Positions 1-6,310 of a stretch of 6,310 nucleotides of DNA are shown piece after piece. The notes beneath the pieces were generated by a model. That model was not told the origin of the DNA, did no database searches, and saw only the letters and a list, made by a program, of their open reading frames with translations. Origin of the DNA: Bacteroidales bacterium (GTDB lineage Bacteria; Bacteroidota; Bacteroidia; Bacteroidales; UBA12077); assembly GCA_030643125.1 (NCBI GenBank), contig DAOWML010000142.1, positions 1 through 6,310 of the forward strand. Direction: 5' to 3'. Every line of letters starts with the position of its first letter. The stretch's first letter is position 1. Both the position numbers and the translations under genes were made by a program.

Positions 1-844
1 TTAACATTCGATCTTTTCCGTTTATATCTTTTTTAAGTGAGATATCCCGGAAAGCTCTTTCTTCAAGCAATAATGCCGTTTCTTTTCCAAACGACTCATT
101 TACTTCGAAATAGATTTTCCCTCCCGGATTTAAATGATTCATTCCAAAATCAATTATAGCCTTATAAAAAAGTAATGGGTTATTGTTAGAAACAAACAAC
201 GCCAATTCTGGTTCAAAATCAAGAATGTTTTTATGCATTAGTTTTTTTTCTTTTTCAGTTATATACGGAGGATTGCTAACAATAATATCGAATTTTTCAT
301 TTAGCTGAGTATCGGAGTTCAAAATATCAAGTTGCATGATCTGGATATCGACAGTATTTAATTTGCTATTTTTCTTTGTAACTGTTAACGCTTCACTTGA
401 TATGTCGGAGGCATATACAACCGATTCTGGAAGATTTTTCGCGAGTGATATGGCAATACATCCACTTCCTGTACCAATATCTAAGATTCTGTTGTATTTA
501 TCAGGATTTTCTTTTATAATCCAATCGACCAGTTCTTCTGTTTCCGGGCGTGGAATTAATACACCGGGAGTTACATTAAAAGTTAAATTATAAAATATGG
601 TTTTCCCCAATATATACTGTATCGGTTTATATAACTTTAAATCACGAATTATATTAAGAATGTTTTGATATGAATCTTCCAGTATTTCAACATCTTGCGA
701 AATAAGGAGTCTTGTTCTTGAATAATTAAATAATTGTTCAAAAATTAAGTAAACGAAACTATCAATTTCACTCATTGGATAAAATTCTTTTAATTCGGAT
801 TTTATGAATGAAATTACTTTCTTTATGTTAATATTTGAAGCCAT
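1..844 (-). CDS. prmC: PrmC (HemK) release factor glutamine N5-methyltransferase, C-terminus cut by window edge
   Basis: The reading frame is open from ATG at 844-842 to base 2, giving 281 codons with no stop, so the stop lies just beyond the window. An in-frame TGA directly upstream (850-848) fixes the start. The product is a cytoplasmic SAM-dependent methyltransferase that methylates the Gln of the GGQ motif in peptide chain release factors. Visible motifs: an N-terminal helical domain (about residues 1-75, including the typical YPMSEIDSF segment at 22-30), RPETEELV at 99-106, the SAM-binding loop DIGTGSG at 122-128, the catalytic NPPY at 191-194, and EPELALF at 211-217. It ends in GKDRML, which in this family lies a few residues from the C-terminus, so almost the whole protein is present. 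It is divergent to ribD, with 22 bp between the start codons. NPPY also occurs in other N-methyltransferases, but the full motif set and length fit PrmC best. Confidence 0.95.
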   Translation of the reverse strand, partial: MASNINIKKVISFIKSELKEFYPMSEIDSFVYLIFEQLFNYSRTRLLISQDVEILEDSYQNILNIIRDLKLYKPIQYILGKTIFYNLTFNVTPGVLIPRPETEELVDWIIKENPDKYNRILDIGTGSGCIAISLAKNLPESVVYASDISSEALTVTKKNSKLNTVDIQIMQLDILNSDTQLNEKFDIIVSNPPYITEKEKKLMHKNILDFEPELALFVSNNNPLLFYKAIIDFGMNHLNPGGKIYFEVNESFGKETALLLEERAFRDISLKKDINGKDRML

Positions 845-848
845 TGTT

Positions 849-856
849 CAAATTTA
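849..856 (-). promoter_or_regulatory. Possible -7 promoter element of prmC (TAAATTTG)
   Basis: On the minus strand, TAAATTTG matches the Bacteroidota -7 consensus TAnnTTTG and lies four bases before the prmC ATG. No TTTG-like -33 element was found at the usual 19-21 bp spacing. If the element is used, transcription would begin at or next to the start codon, giving a leaderless or nearly leaderless mRNA. The match could be chance in such AT-rich DNA, and the real promoter may lie inside the ribD 5' end. Confidence 0.25.
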
Positions 857-866
857 AATAATTTGT

Positions 867-1952
867 ATGATCAATAGAACAGTTCACGAAAAATTTATGC
901 AACGATGCATTGATTTAGCAAGGTTGGGAAGTGGAAATACTGCTCCAAATCCTATGGTGGGCTCTGTAATTGTTTATAATGGTAAAATAATTGGTGAAGG
1001 GTATCACAAAAAATGTGGACAGCCTCATGCCGAAGTAAATGCTGTTAATTCTGTTAAAGATAAAAGTTTACTAAAGAAAGCTACTTTATATGTAAATCTT
1101 GAACCATGTTCTCATTATGGAAAAACTCCGCCTTGTGCAAATTTAATTGCTGGTTTAAATATTCCTAAGGTTATTATTGGTTCAATTGATACTGCTGCTC
1201 ATGTTTCGGGAAAAGGAATTCAAATCCTGAAAGAGGCGGGATGCAATGTCATTACTGATATTTTGAAAAAAGAATCAAGAGAACTAAATAAAAGATTCTT
1301 TACTTTTCATGAAAAACAACGTCCATACATTATTTTAAAGTGGGCACAAACAAAAGATGGCTTTATTGATATTAAAAGAAATAAAGAGAGTTCTGTTGAA
1401 CCAACATGGATTACAAACGAATATGCAAAAACTCTGGTACATAAGTGGCGTTCCGAGGAACAATCAATTCTTATTGGTACCAACACTGCTTTAACTGATA
1501 ACCCAAGCCTGACATGCAGAAATTGGAAAGGTAAGAATCCTGTTAGAATTATTTTTGATCGTAATTTAAAACTGCCCCAAAGTCTTAATATTTTTAATAC
1601 TGAAGCTGAAACACTTATCATTGCTGACAATATTGCTAAAACACAGAACGCAAAAACTTTAAATTCAAATGTTGGTATCAAATTTGTTGATTATAAAAAT
1701 GATTTCTATACTCAACTCTTCCAAATTCTAATTAAAAAAGATATTCAGTCAATTATAATTGAAGGAGGAGCAAAAGTGCTAAAATCATTTATTAAAAATG
1801 ATTTATGGGATGAGGCCAGAATATTTTATGGAAAAAAAGAATTTAAAAACGGGATCAAAGCACCCAATATAGAAATTGATAGTTTGTATAATGATTATTT
1901 AGGCAATAGTAAATTAACGTTTATCAAAAAACAGAGTATATTTAGTCAATAA
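867..1952 (+). CDS. ribD: RibD, bifunctional diaminohydroxyphosphoribosylaminopyrimidine deaminase / 5-amino-6-(5-phosphoribosylamino)uracil reductase
   Basis: Cytoplasmic enzyme for two successive steps of riboflavin synthesis: hydrolytic deamination of the pyrimidine ring, then NADPH-dependent reduction of the ribosyl side chain. The N-terminal deaminase domain (about 1-145) carries the zinc-site motifs HAE at 54-56 (zinc-ligand His54, catalytic Glu56) and PCSHYGKTPPC at 80-90 (zinc-ligand Cys81 and Cys90), plus APNPMVG at 26-32. The C-terminal reductase domain (about 152-361) shows RPYIILKWAQTKDG at 152-165, LIGTNTALTDNPSLT at 202-216 and the EGG of the nucleotide-binding region at 299-301. 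At 361 residues it has normal length. The ATG at 867 is preceded by an in-frame TAA at 855-857; the next Met is residue 11, and the residues before it fit the family, so 867 is preferred. No other riboflavin gene is visible. The segment usually reading DPxxxVxGKG is DTAAHVSGKG here (108-117), a mild variant outside the zinc site. Confidence 0.96.
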   Translation: MINRTVHEKFMQRCIDLARLGSGNTAPNPMVGSVIVYNGKIIGEGYHKKCGQPHAEVNAVNSVKDKSLLKKATLYVNLEPCSHYGKTPPCANLIAGLNIPKVIIGSIDTAAHVSGKGIQILKEAGCNVITDILKKESRELNKRFFTFHEKQRPYIILKWAQTKDGFIDIKRNKESSVEPTWITNEYAKTLVHKWRSEEQSILIGTNTALTDNPSLTCRNWKGKNPVRIIFDRNLKLPQSLNIFNTEAETLIIADNIAKTQNAKTLNSNVGIKFVDYKNDFYTQLFQILIKKDIQSIIIEGGAKVLKSFIKNDLWDEARIFYGKKEFKNGIKAPNIEIDSLYNDYLGNSKLTFIKKQSIFSQ

Positions 1953-2056
1953 ATTGAACTGATTGATCATAAAATTTCTAAATGATTAAAAGCTTTTGTA
2001 AATTTGATAAGATTATACAATTATTTAACCATTTGAAATATTAAACACTAATAGAT
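1953..2056. other. Intergenic gap between ribD and the caspase-family gene
   Basis: This is 104 bases of very AT-rich DNA. I see no tRNA, small ORF or convincing terminator hairpin for ribD. The perfect palindrome AAAAGCTTTT at 1988-1997 has no room for a loop and no T tract. The one supportable signal is the promoter-like pair at 1975-2006. The last bases before the ATG at 2057 are A-rich with no Shine-Dalgarno sequence, as is common in Bacteroidota. Confidence 0.6.
1975..2006 (+). promoter_or_regulatory. Candidate Bacteroidota sigma-ABfr-type promoter for the caspase-family gene
   Basis: TAAATTTG at 1999-2006 fits the Bacteroidota -7 consensus TAnnTTTG. TTTC at 1975-1978 differs by one base from the -33 element TTTG, and the 20-bp spacer falls in the expected range. 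Transcription would begin near 2012, leaving an untranslated leader of about 45 bases before the ATG at 2057. This is pattern matching only; such octamers arise by chance in AT-rich DNA, but position and spacing are both right. Confidence 0.4.
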
Positions 2057-4414
2057 ATGGAAAAATTTAAATTTAAACGTTCGTTGTTCTTTACCCCAAT
2101 GTTGCTTGTTCTAATTTCATTTATTGAATGCAGTCCAAAGCTATACAGTACAGGTAAAGATTTTGTAGCATCAGGGAATTACGATGATGCTATTGTTCAG
2201 TTTACAAAACTGATTGAGGAAAACCCTGAATATACTGAGGCTTATCTTGCCAGGGCTGATGCCTATGAAAAATCCGACAAAAAAGCTGAAGCTGCAAGTG
2301 ATTATAAAAGAGCCACTGCTTTCAAAGATAAAGATGAATCGATCTACTATAATGCCGGAAGATTATATTATGAGTTAGAGCAATATGAAGACGCGATTCC
2401 TATGCTTGAAAGAGTTACCGCTTTAGACAAAAAACATATTAATGCTTATAAGTTTAAAATGGAATCTTACATTGCATTAGAGAAGTACGATAAAGCATTG
2501 AAAGAAAGTAATGAGTTAATTAAATTAAATGAAACTGCAAAAAATTACTCTCGACAAGGTTTTATAAACGACAAACTTGAAAACTATAATCAGGCTGAAA
2601 CAGATTATCGAAAATCTATCGAAAAAGCTTCTAATGTATTAGGAACATACGTAGCTCTTGGTGATGTTCTTTTCAAAGCCAAAAAATATGATCAATCATT
2701 GGTTGCATGTAATCAGGCATTGGGAATTGACTCTAAATCTAAAGAAGCATTATGGATAAGAAGTAAGATTTATAAAGAAAGGATCGACTATCCAAGCGCA
2801 ATTAATGACCTTTCAAAAATGATTATCTTCTCACCTGATGATATGGATGCATTTTTTGCTCGTGGAATATACTATCAGGAATTTAACCAGCACCAAAGCG
2901 CTATTAACGATTTTAGTAAGGTAATTTCAATGGATTCGAAAAATGCCTTGGCTTATTTCCACCGTGCAAAATCTAACGAAGAAATTACCCAGTATGCAAA
3001 GGCAATTTCCGATTATCAAACGTATGTCGATTTGTCTGATAAGGACGATGCAGATGCAAAAAAACATTTAGAAATTGTGAAAAATCGTTTATATGAGTTA
3101 AACAGAGAAAGTAGTAAGCCAAATCTTACTTTTATTGAACCTTTGGAAAGAGAAGGTAATACCCTAAATATTGTTGAAGATGCGGTTGAAGTTACCTTGA
3201 AAGGACAAATAATCGATCAAAGTGACATACAATATGTAAAAATAGACGGTGTTGATGTTACATTTGATGAAAATAGTGAAAATAATGAATTTTCCGTTAC
3301 AGTTAATGTCTCAGAAAAAGAAACTATTTCCGTTGCAATAGCTGATGTATATAATAATGTGTTAGCATCAACATACAAATTAACCAGAACGGAGATTAAT
3401 GCTCCTCAGATTGATTTGATTGCTCCTTTTGCATCATCATCAGGAGAAATATATTTGGATGTTGAAAATCGAAAACTTTATGTAGAAGGTAGAATTACCG
3501 ACGAGAATAAGATTAAAAGCATTATTGTTGATGACATGACAGCGAGTTATTCTGTTGACGCAAACAACCCGGAGTTCTATGCTACAATTGATATTGCCAA
3601 TAAAAATAAATTTGTTGTTAAAGCTGAAGATATTTACGGGAATGTTGGTGAAATGGAATTTACGATCAATCGTGAAGCACTTGAAATATCTCAGGAAAAC
3701 CCAATGGGTAAGACCTGGGTTATTTTTGTTGAGAATTCAGATTATGAAACTTTTGCCAGTTTAGAAGGGCCTGTTAAAGATGTTAGTATGATGAAGGCAG
3801 CGTTGGCAAATTATAAAATTCATAATATTCTTCATAAAGAAAATATGACCAAATCTGAGATGGAAAGATTTTTTGCAATTGAATTACGCGATCTTGTTAG
3901 AAGTAATCAGGTTAACTCACTATTGGTTTGGTATGCCGGGCATGGTAAGTTTATTAATGACATTGGATATTGGGTGCCAATTGATGCTACTCGTGATGAT
4001 GAGTTTACATATTTCAATATTAGTACATTAAAAGCAGCCTTACAATCCTATGCAACATTTGTTACTCATACTTTAGTAATATCAGATGCATGCGAGTCAG
4101 GCCCTACATTTTATCAGGCAATGCGCTCGGGATTAAAAGAAAGAGATTGTGGTGACTGGGAAGCAACTAAATTTAAATCATCACAGGTATTTTCTTCTGC
4201 CGGTTATGAATTAGCTGTAGACAATTCACAATTTACAAGGACTTTTGCTAATAGCTTGAGGAACAATCCAAATGCATGTTTGCCAATCGAAAATATTGTT
4301 TCGAAAGTAACTGTAGCTGTGGCTAAAGGCGGTATGCAAAAACCGCAATTTGGTAAGATAGATGGATTAGAAGATGAAGGAGGAACATTTTTCTTTATTG
4401 CAAAAGATAGATAA
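2057..4414 (+). CDS. Exported (probably lipoprotein) TPR / Ig-like / caspase-family (peptidase C14) protein
   Basis: A 785-residue protein. Residues 1-25 have a basic start (KFKFKR), a hydrophobic core and Cys25 followed by SPK, resembling a lipoprotein signal peptide although Glu at -1 is unusual. Residues about 30-335 hold nine consecutive TPRs of roughly 34 residues (for example NYDDAIVQF, QYEDAIPML, QHQSAINDF), a protein-interaction scaffold. Two related Ig-like beta domains follow (about 356-444 and 448-540), each with a G[QR]I-D start and a late A-D-Y element. Residues 550-785 form a caspase-like domain: WVIFVENSDY at 554-563, YAGHG at 626-630 with candidate catalytic His629, GYWVPIDAT at 637-645, SDACESG at 676-682 with candidate catalytic Cys679, and a GGTFFF end at 775-780. 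Both dyad residues are present, so it is probably active. Caspase-like C14 enzymes include Arg/Lys- and Asp-specific members; specificity cannot be read here. There is no C-terminal type IX secretion tail. The sequence suggests a cell-envelope protein; substrates are unknown. Confidence 0.88.
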   Translation: MEKFKFKRSLFFTPMLLVLISFIECSPKLYSTGKDFVASGNYDDAIVQFTKLIEENPEYTEAYLARADAYEKSDKKAEAASDYKRATAFKDKDESIYYNAGRLYYELEQYEDAIPMLERVTALDKKHINAYKFKMESYIALEKYDKALKESNELIKLNETAKNYSRQGFINDKLENYNQAETDYRKSIEKASNVLGTYVALGDVLFKAKKYDQSLVACNQALGIDSKSKEALWIRSKIYKERIDYPSAINDLSKMIIFSPDDMDAFFARGIYYQEFNQHQSAINDFSKVISMDSKNALAYFHRAKSNEEITQYAKAISDYQTYVDLSDKDDADAKKHLEIVKNRLYELNRESSKPNLTFIEPLEREGNTLNIVEDAVEVTLKGQIIDQSDIQYVKIDGVDVTFDENSENNEFSVTVNVSEKETISVAIADVYNNVLASTYKLTRTEINAPQIDLIAPFASSSGEIYLDVENRKLYVEGRITDENKIKSIIVDDMTASYSVDANNPEFYATIDIANKNKFVVKAEDIYGNVGEMEFTINREALEISQENPMGKTWVIFVENSDYETFASLEGPVKDVSMMKAALANYKIHNILHKENMTKSEMERFFAIELRDLVRSNQVNSLLVWYAGHGKFINDIGYWVPIDATRDDEFTYFNISTLKAALQSYATFVTHTLVISDACESGPTFYQAMRSGLKERDCGDWEATKFKSSQVFSSAGYELAVDNSQFTRTFANSLRNNPNACLPIENIVSKVTVAVAKGGMQKPQFGKIDGLEDEGGTFFFIAKDR

Positions 4415-4429
4415 CAAAAAAAATAAAAT

Positions 4430-5887
4430 ATGATTTTTTTACATAATCCGAAAACTAAAAAAGTTATTCGCTTATTACAGCGAATAACTTTTTTTTATGC
4501 AGTAATTCTGCTTAGTATATCTACTTTATCTGCTCAAACTTATTATTTCGATTATTATGGTGTTAAAGAGGGGCTCCCACAATCAAAGGTATATGATGTT
4601 ATACAAGATGATCATGGATACTTATGGTTGGCAACTGAAAGTGGAATTTCAAAGTTCGATGGAGTAAATTTCACAAACTATACAGCCGAGGATGGTTTAG
4701 CTGAAGGAGGAATAAAGGTTTTATTAAAAGATTCTGAAGGGAATATTTGGATGGGACATAAATCAGGAGGTGTTTCTTTTTATGATGGTGAAAAGTTTAA
4801 AATTCATCCTATTGGTGATTCTTTAAGTGTTGAGATTTCATCACTTTTAATGGATAAAGAAAATGTATTATGGATTACAACCTTTGGAGACGGATTAATA
4901 AAAATTGAAAACCCTTTTGAATTTGATCCCCAAAAAAACGTATATGAACATTATAAAGGTCGCCAAATAAGTGATTTGGTATTTTATGGAACAATGGCTA
5001 AAGGCGATACGCTTTTCTTTATTACTGATATTGGGTTAAAAAAATATAATAAATCAGAAAATTTATTTGAAAAATATGCTCCTAGAGGATTGCCGCGATA
5101 TTTTCAAATTTCTGCAATGCTTGAAGGTAGAAATGAAGATATTTGGTTTGGAACACATAATGGTGGACTGTATAGATATATCAAAGAAAAGAATGAATTT
5201 AAGATTTACGATGCCCGTGATGGTTTAGCAGATAATTGGATAAGTACAATCTCAGAAGATTCTCAAGGGAATATTTGGGTAGGAACCTGGGGAGGAGGTA
5301 TCACAAAGTTTACAGGAGAAAAATATAAAACTTTTGATAACTTAAATGGACTCTCTGATTTAAAAATAAGACGTATTATTGAAGATATTGAAGGGAATAT
5401 TTTAATTGCAACAAATGAGCATGGATTAGCTATTTTTAAAGGAGAAAAATTTGTCACGTATGGAACTGATGATGGACTAATTGATGAGAATGTTTGGGCT
5501 ATTGTGCAGGATAAAGGAGAAAAGTATTGGGTTGGTACTAATAAAGGAATTTCGGTGTATAATCCAAATGCCGGAGATAAAGGAATAAAGTTTGCTCATT
5601 ATAACATGGAGTCCAATGCTATAGGTGACCAAATAAGATATTTAAAAAATGACAATAATGGCAACGTTTGGATTGGGACAGATGATAATGGTGTTAGTAT
5701 GTATAATTATAAAACAGGGCGTTTCGAATATAATCCTATAATTAACAGGTATTTTAGTACTAGCAACTTGGTTACTGCTATGGAAGTTGACAAGCAAAAT
5801 CAACTTTGGGTTGGTACGATGTCCGGTTTAATTTATTATGTTATTGATAAAGAAAAAAGCCAGTTTTATCACAAATTAATGGATTAA
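4430..5887 (+). CDS. Exported two-component-regulator-propeller (Reg_prop) sensor protein, N-terminal part, ended by a frameshift
   Basis: 485 residues to a TAA at 5885-5887. The N-terminus has a basic region (KTKKVIRLLQR, 8-18), a hydrophobic core (about 19-34) and a likely signal-peptidase I site after LSA (33-35), so mature protein would begin QTYYF. The rest is short beta-propeller repeats of the Reg_prop type, each with a D-x-x-G-N-[IV]-W-[IV]-G-T core, at about 66, 106, 147, 238, 282, 324, 366, 413 and 459, plus a degenerate one near 196. GL-containing linkers precede most blades (EDGL at 87-90, RDGL at 263-266, NGLSD at 306-310, DDGL at 347-350). In Bacteroidota such propellers form the periplasmic ligand-sensing half of histidine kinases or related signalling proteins of about 900-1400 residues; the output domain is not in the window. 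The start lies 15 bp after the caspase gene, implying shared transcription, but a terminator hairpin overlaps codons 10-23. The same repeats continue in the -1 frame after about 5875, so this ORF is a broken N-terminal part, not a complete protein. Confidence 0.85.
   Translation: MIFLHNPKTKKVIRLLQRITFFYAVILLSISTLSAQTYYFDYYGVKEGLPQSKVYDVIQDDHGYLWLATESGISKFDGVNFTNYTAEDGLAEGGIKVLLKDSEGNIWMGHKSGGVSFYDGEKFKIHPIGDSLSVEISSLLMDKENVLWITTFGDGLIKIENPFEFDPQKNVYEHYKGRQISDLVFYGTMAKGDTLFFITDIGLKKYNKSENLFEKYAPRGLPRYFQISAMLEGRNEDIWFGTHNGGLYRYIKEKNEFKIYDARDGLADNWISTISEDSQGNIWVGTWGGGITKFTGEKYKTFDNLNGLSDLKIRRIIEDIEGNILIATNEHGLAIFKGEKFVTYGTDDGLIDENVWAIVQDKGEKYWVGTNKGISVYNPNAGDKGIKFAHYNMESNAIGDQIRYLKNDNNGNVWIGTDDNGVSMYNYKTGRFEYNPIINRYFSTSNLVTAMEVDKQNQLWVGTMSGLIYYVIDKEKSQFYHKLMD
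4457..4496 (+). terminator. Intrinsic-terminator hairpin inside the 5' end of the propeller ORF
   Basis: GTTATTCGC at 4463-4471 and GCGAATAAC at 4480-4488 are perfect inverted repeats separated by an 8-base loop (TTATTACA). The left arm is preceded by A6 (4457-4462) and the right arm followed by T8 (4489-4496), so the stem can extend to 15 bp and a U tract remains, the classic Rho-independent form. It lies 42 bases after the caspase gene stop, a usual terminator position for that gene. It also lies 27-66 bases inside the downstream ORF, over codons for the signal peptide. No in-frame ATG exists between it and the signal-peptide core, so the overlap is hard to remove by moving the start. It may act as an attenuator. 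Confidence 0.82.
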
Positions 5888-6310
5888 ATGGGTCTGATAT
5901 TTCTGCCCTTTATGCTGACTCAAAAAATCGCATTTGGGTTGGGATTAATGATGGTAAAGGATTAAACGTTATTCTTGGTGATAGTATTGGAAAAATTGAA
6001 TTAGACGGCTTAGTTACACCAAAATGTATGATTGAAGATAAAGAAGGTAATATATGGATTGGAACACAGACTAAAGGTGTTTTAGTTTGTGATGGGAATA
6101 AAATTGTTAAAACAATTACGGAAAATGATGGCTTGCTTTCAAATTTAATTAATCAGCTTAATGTTGATGATAACAATGATATATATGTTGGAACAAGTAG
6201 GGGGCTTAATAAGATTGATACAAAGGGGAATATCCGTACTTATACCGAAAAAAGTGGTTTTACAGGTATCGAAGCAAAGGAAAATGCAACATATAAAGAC
6301 AATGAAGGAA
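5875..6310 (+). pseudogene. Continuation of the propeller sensor gene in the -1 frame, cut by window edge
   Basis: From 5875 the -1 frame relative to the upstream ORF is open to the window end (145 codons) and reads INGLNGSDISALYADSKNR, then IWVGINDG. Further blades contain EDKEGNIWIGT and NDIYVGT, and another begins with KDNEG at the edge. These are the same Reg_prop repeats in correct phase, so this is the same gene after a frameshift, not a new gene. The frame has a TAA at 5848-5850, so the junction lies between there and 5887. There is no convincing start codon at its 5' end. The gene may be a true pseudogene, or the sequence may lack one base and the gene be intact; the window does not decide. 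The missing remainder should hold any Y_Y_Y domain, membrane segment and output domain. Confidence 0.83.

Noticed and set aside
1..24. TTA at 1-3 read as the prmC stop codon
   Set aside because: That TAA is in a different frame from the 281-codon prmC frame, which reads RML through bases 10-2 and leaves the window still open.
336..593. Plus-strand ORF opposite prmC
   Set aside because: It lies wholly within the prmC coding region on the other strand, and prmC has clear family motifs there.
1307..1681. Minus-strand ORF of 124 codons within ribD
   Set aside because: It is an antisense shadow of the conserved RibD reductase domain with no recognisable domain.
1988..1997. Palindrome AAAAGCTTTT after ribD as a terminator
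   Set aside because: It has no loop, no useful extension of the stem and no T tract; it is probably chance in AT-rich DNA.
3555..3764. Plus-strand ORF in another frame of the caspase gene
   Set aside because: It overlaps the second Ig-like domain and caspase start, which are clearly coding in the main frame.
4499..4511. GCAG-TAATT-CTGC small inverted repeat just after the terminator
   Set aside because: A 4-bp stem is too short to support a function on its own.
5263..5457. Minus-strand ORF within the propeller gene
   Set aside because: It is an antisense shadow of well-formed propeller blades.
5853..5859. AAAAAAG, resembling the A_AAA_AAG slippery heptamer for programmed -1 frameshifting
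   Set aside because: In the zero frame the codons here are GAA AAA AGC, so the heptamer is out of register for tandem -1 slippage. Repeat phasing also places the junction about 15 bases later. Transcriptional slippage on A6 is not excluded but is not favoured.
5888..5950. ATG directly after the TAA at 5885-5887 as the start of a new gene
   Set aside because: It is in the frame of the upstream ORF, reaches a stop after about 20 codons and encodes no propeller repeats; the repeats lie in the -1 frame.

Overview
The window reads as a piece of a low-GC Bacteroidota chromosome. The signs are the AT-rich composition, A-rich stretches instead of Shine-Dalgarno sequences before the starts, Bacteroidota-type PrmC and RibD proteins, TAnnTTTG-like promoter elements, and a Reg_prop (two-component regulator propeller) sensor. 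The genus cannot be determined from this sequence; a marine or anaerobic Bacteroidales/Marinilabiliales-like organism is a guess.

Layout. On the left are two divergent housekeeping genes. prmC (release-factor glutamine methyltransferase, minus strand) is open from its start at 844 to the window edge and lacks only its last few residues. ribD (bifunctional riboflavin deaminase/reductase, plus strand) starts only 22 bp away. A 104-bp gap (1953-2056) follows, with a candidate Bacteroidota promoter. Next comes a 785-residue exported protein with nine TPRs, two tandem Ig-like domains and a C-terminal caspase-like (C14) domain whose His and Cys are both present. Fifteen bases after it, a large exported beta-propeller sensor protein starts and runs off the right edge.

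Two things stand out. First, a textbook intrinsic-terminator structure (9-bp stem with GC at the loop end, A6/T6 extension, T8 tract) lies inside the first 25 codons of the propeller ORF, over its signal-peptide codons. It would end caspase-gene transcripts and make propeller expression depend on read-through, possibly linked to translation of the leader. Second, the propeller ORF stops at 5887, yet the same repeat pattern continues without a break in the -1 frame to the window end. The gene is therefore frameshifted at about 5870-5880, by a real mutation or by a sequence error. Repeat phasing points to one missing base near the AAA at 5873-5875.

Working model (inference): the caspase/TPR protein and the propeller sensor form a co-oriented envelope pair, one proteolytic or scaffold-like and one ligand-sensing, with a terminator/attenuator setting their ratio. 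Nothing in the sequence shows what they sense or cleave.
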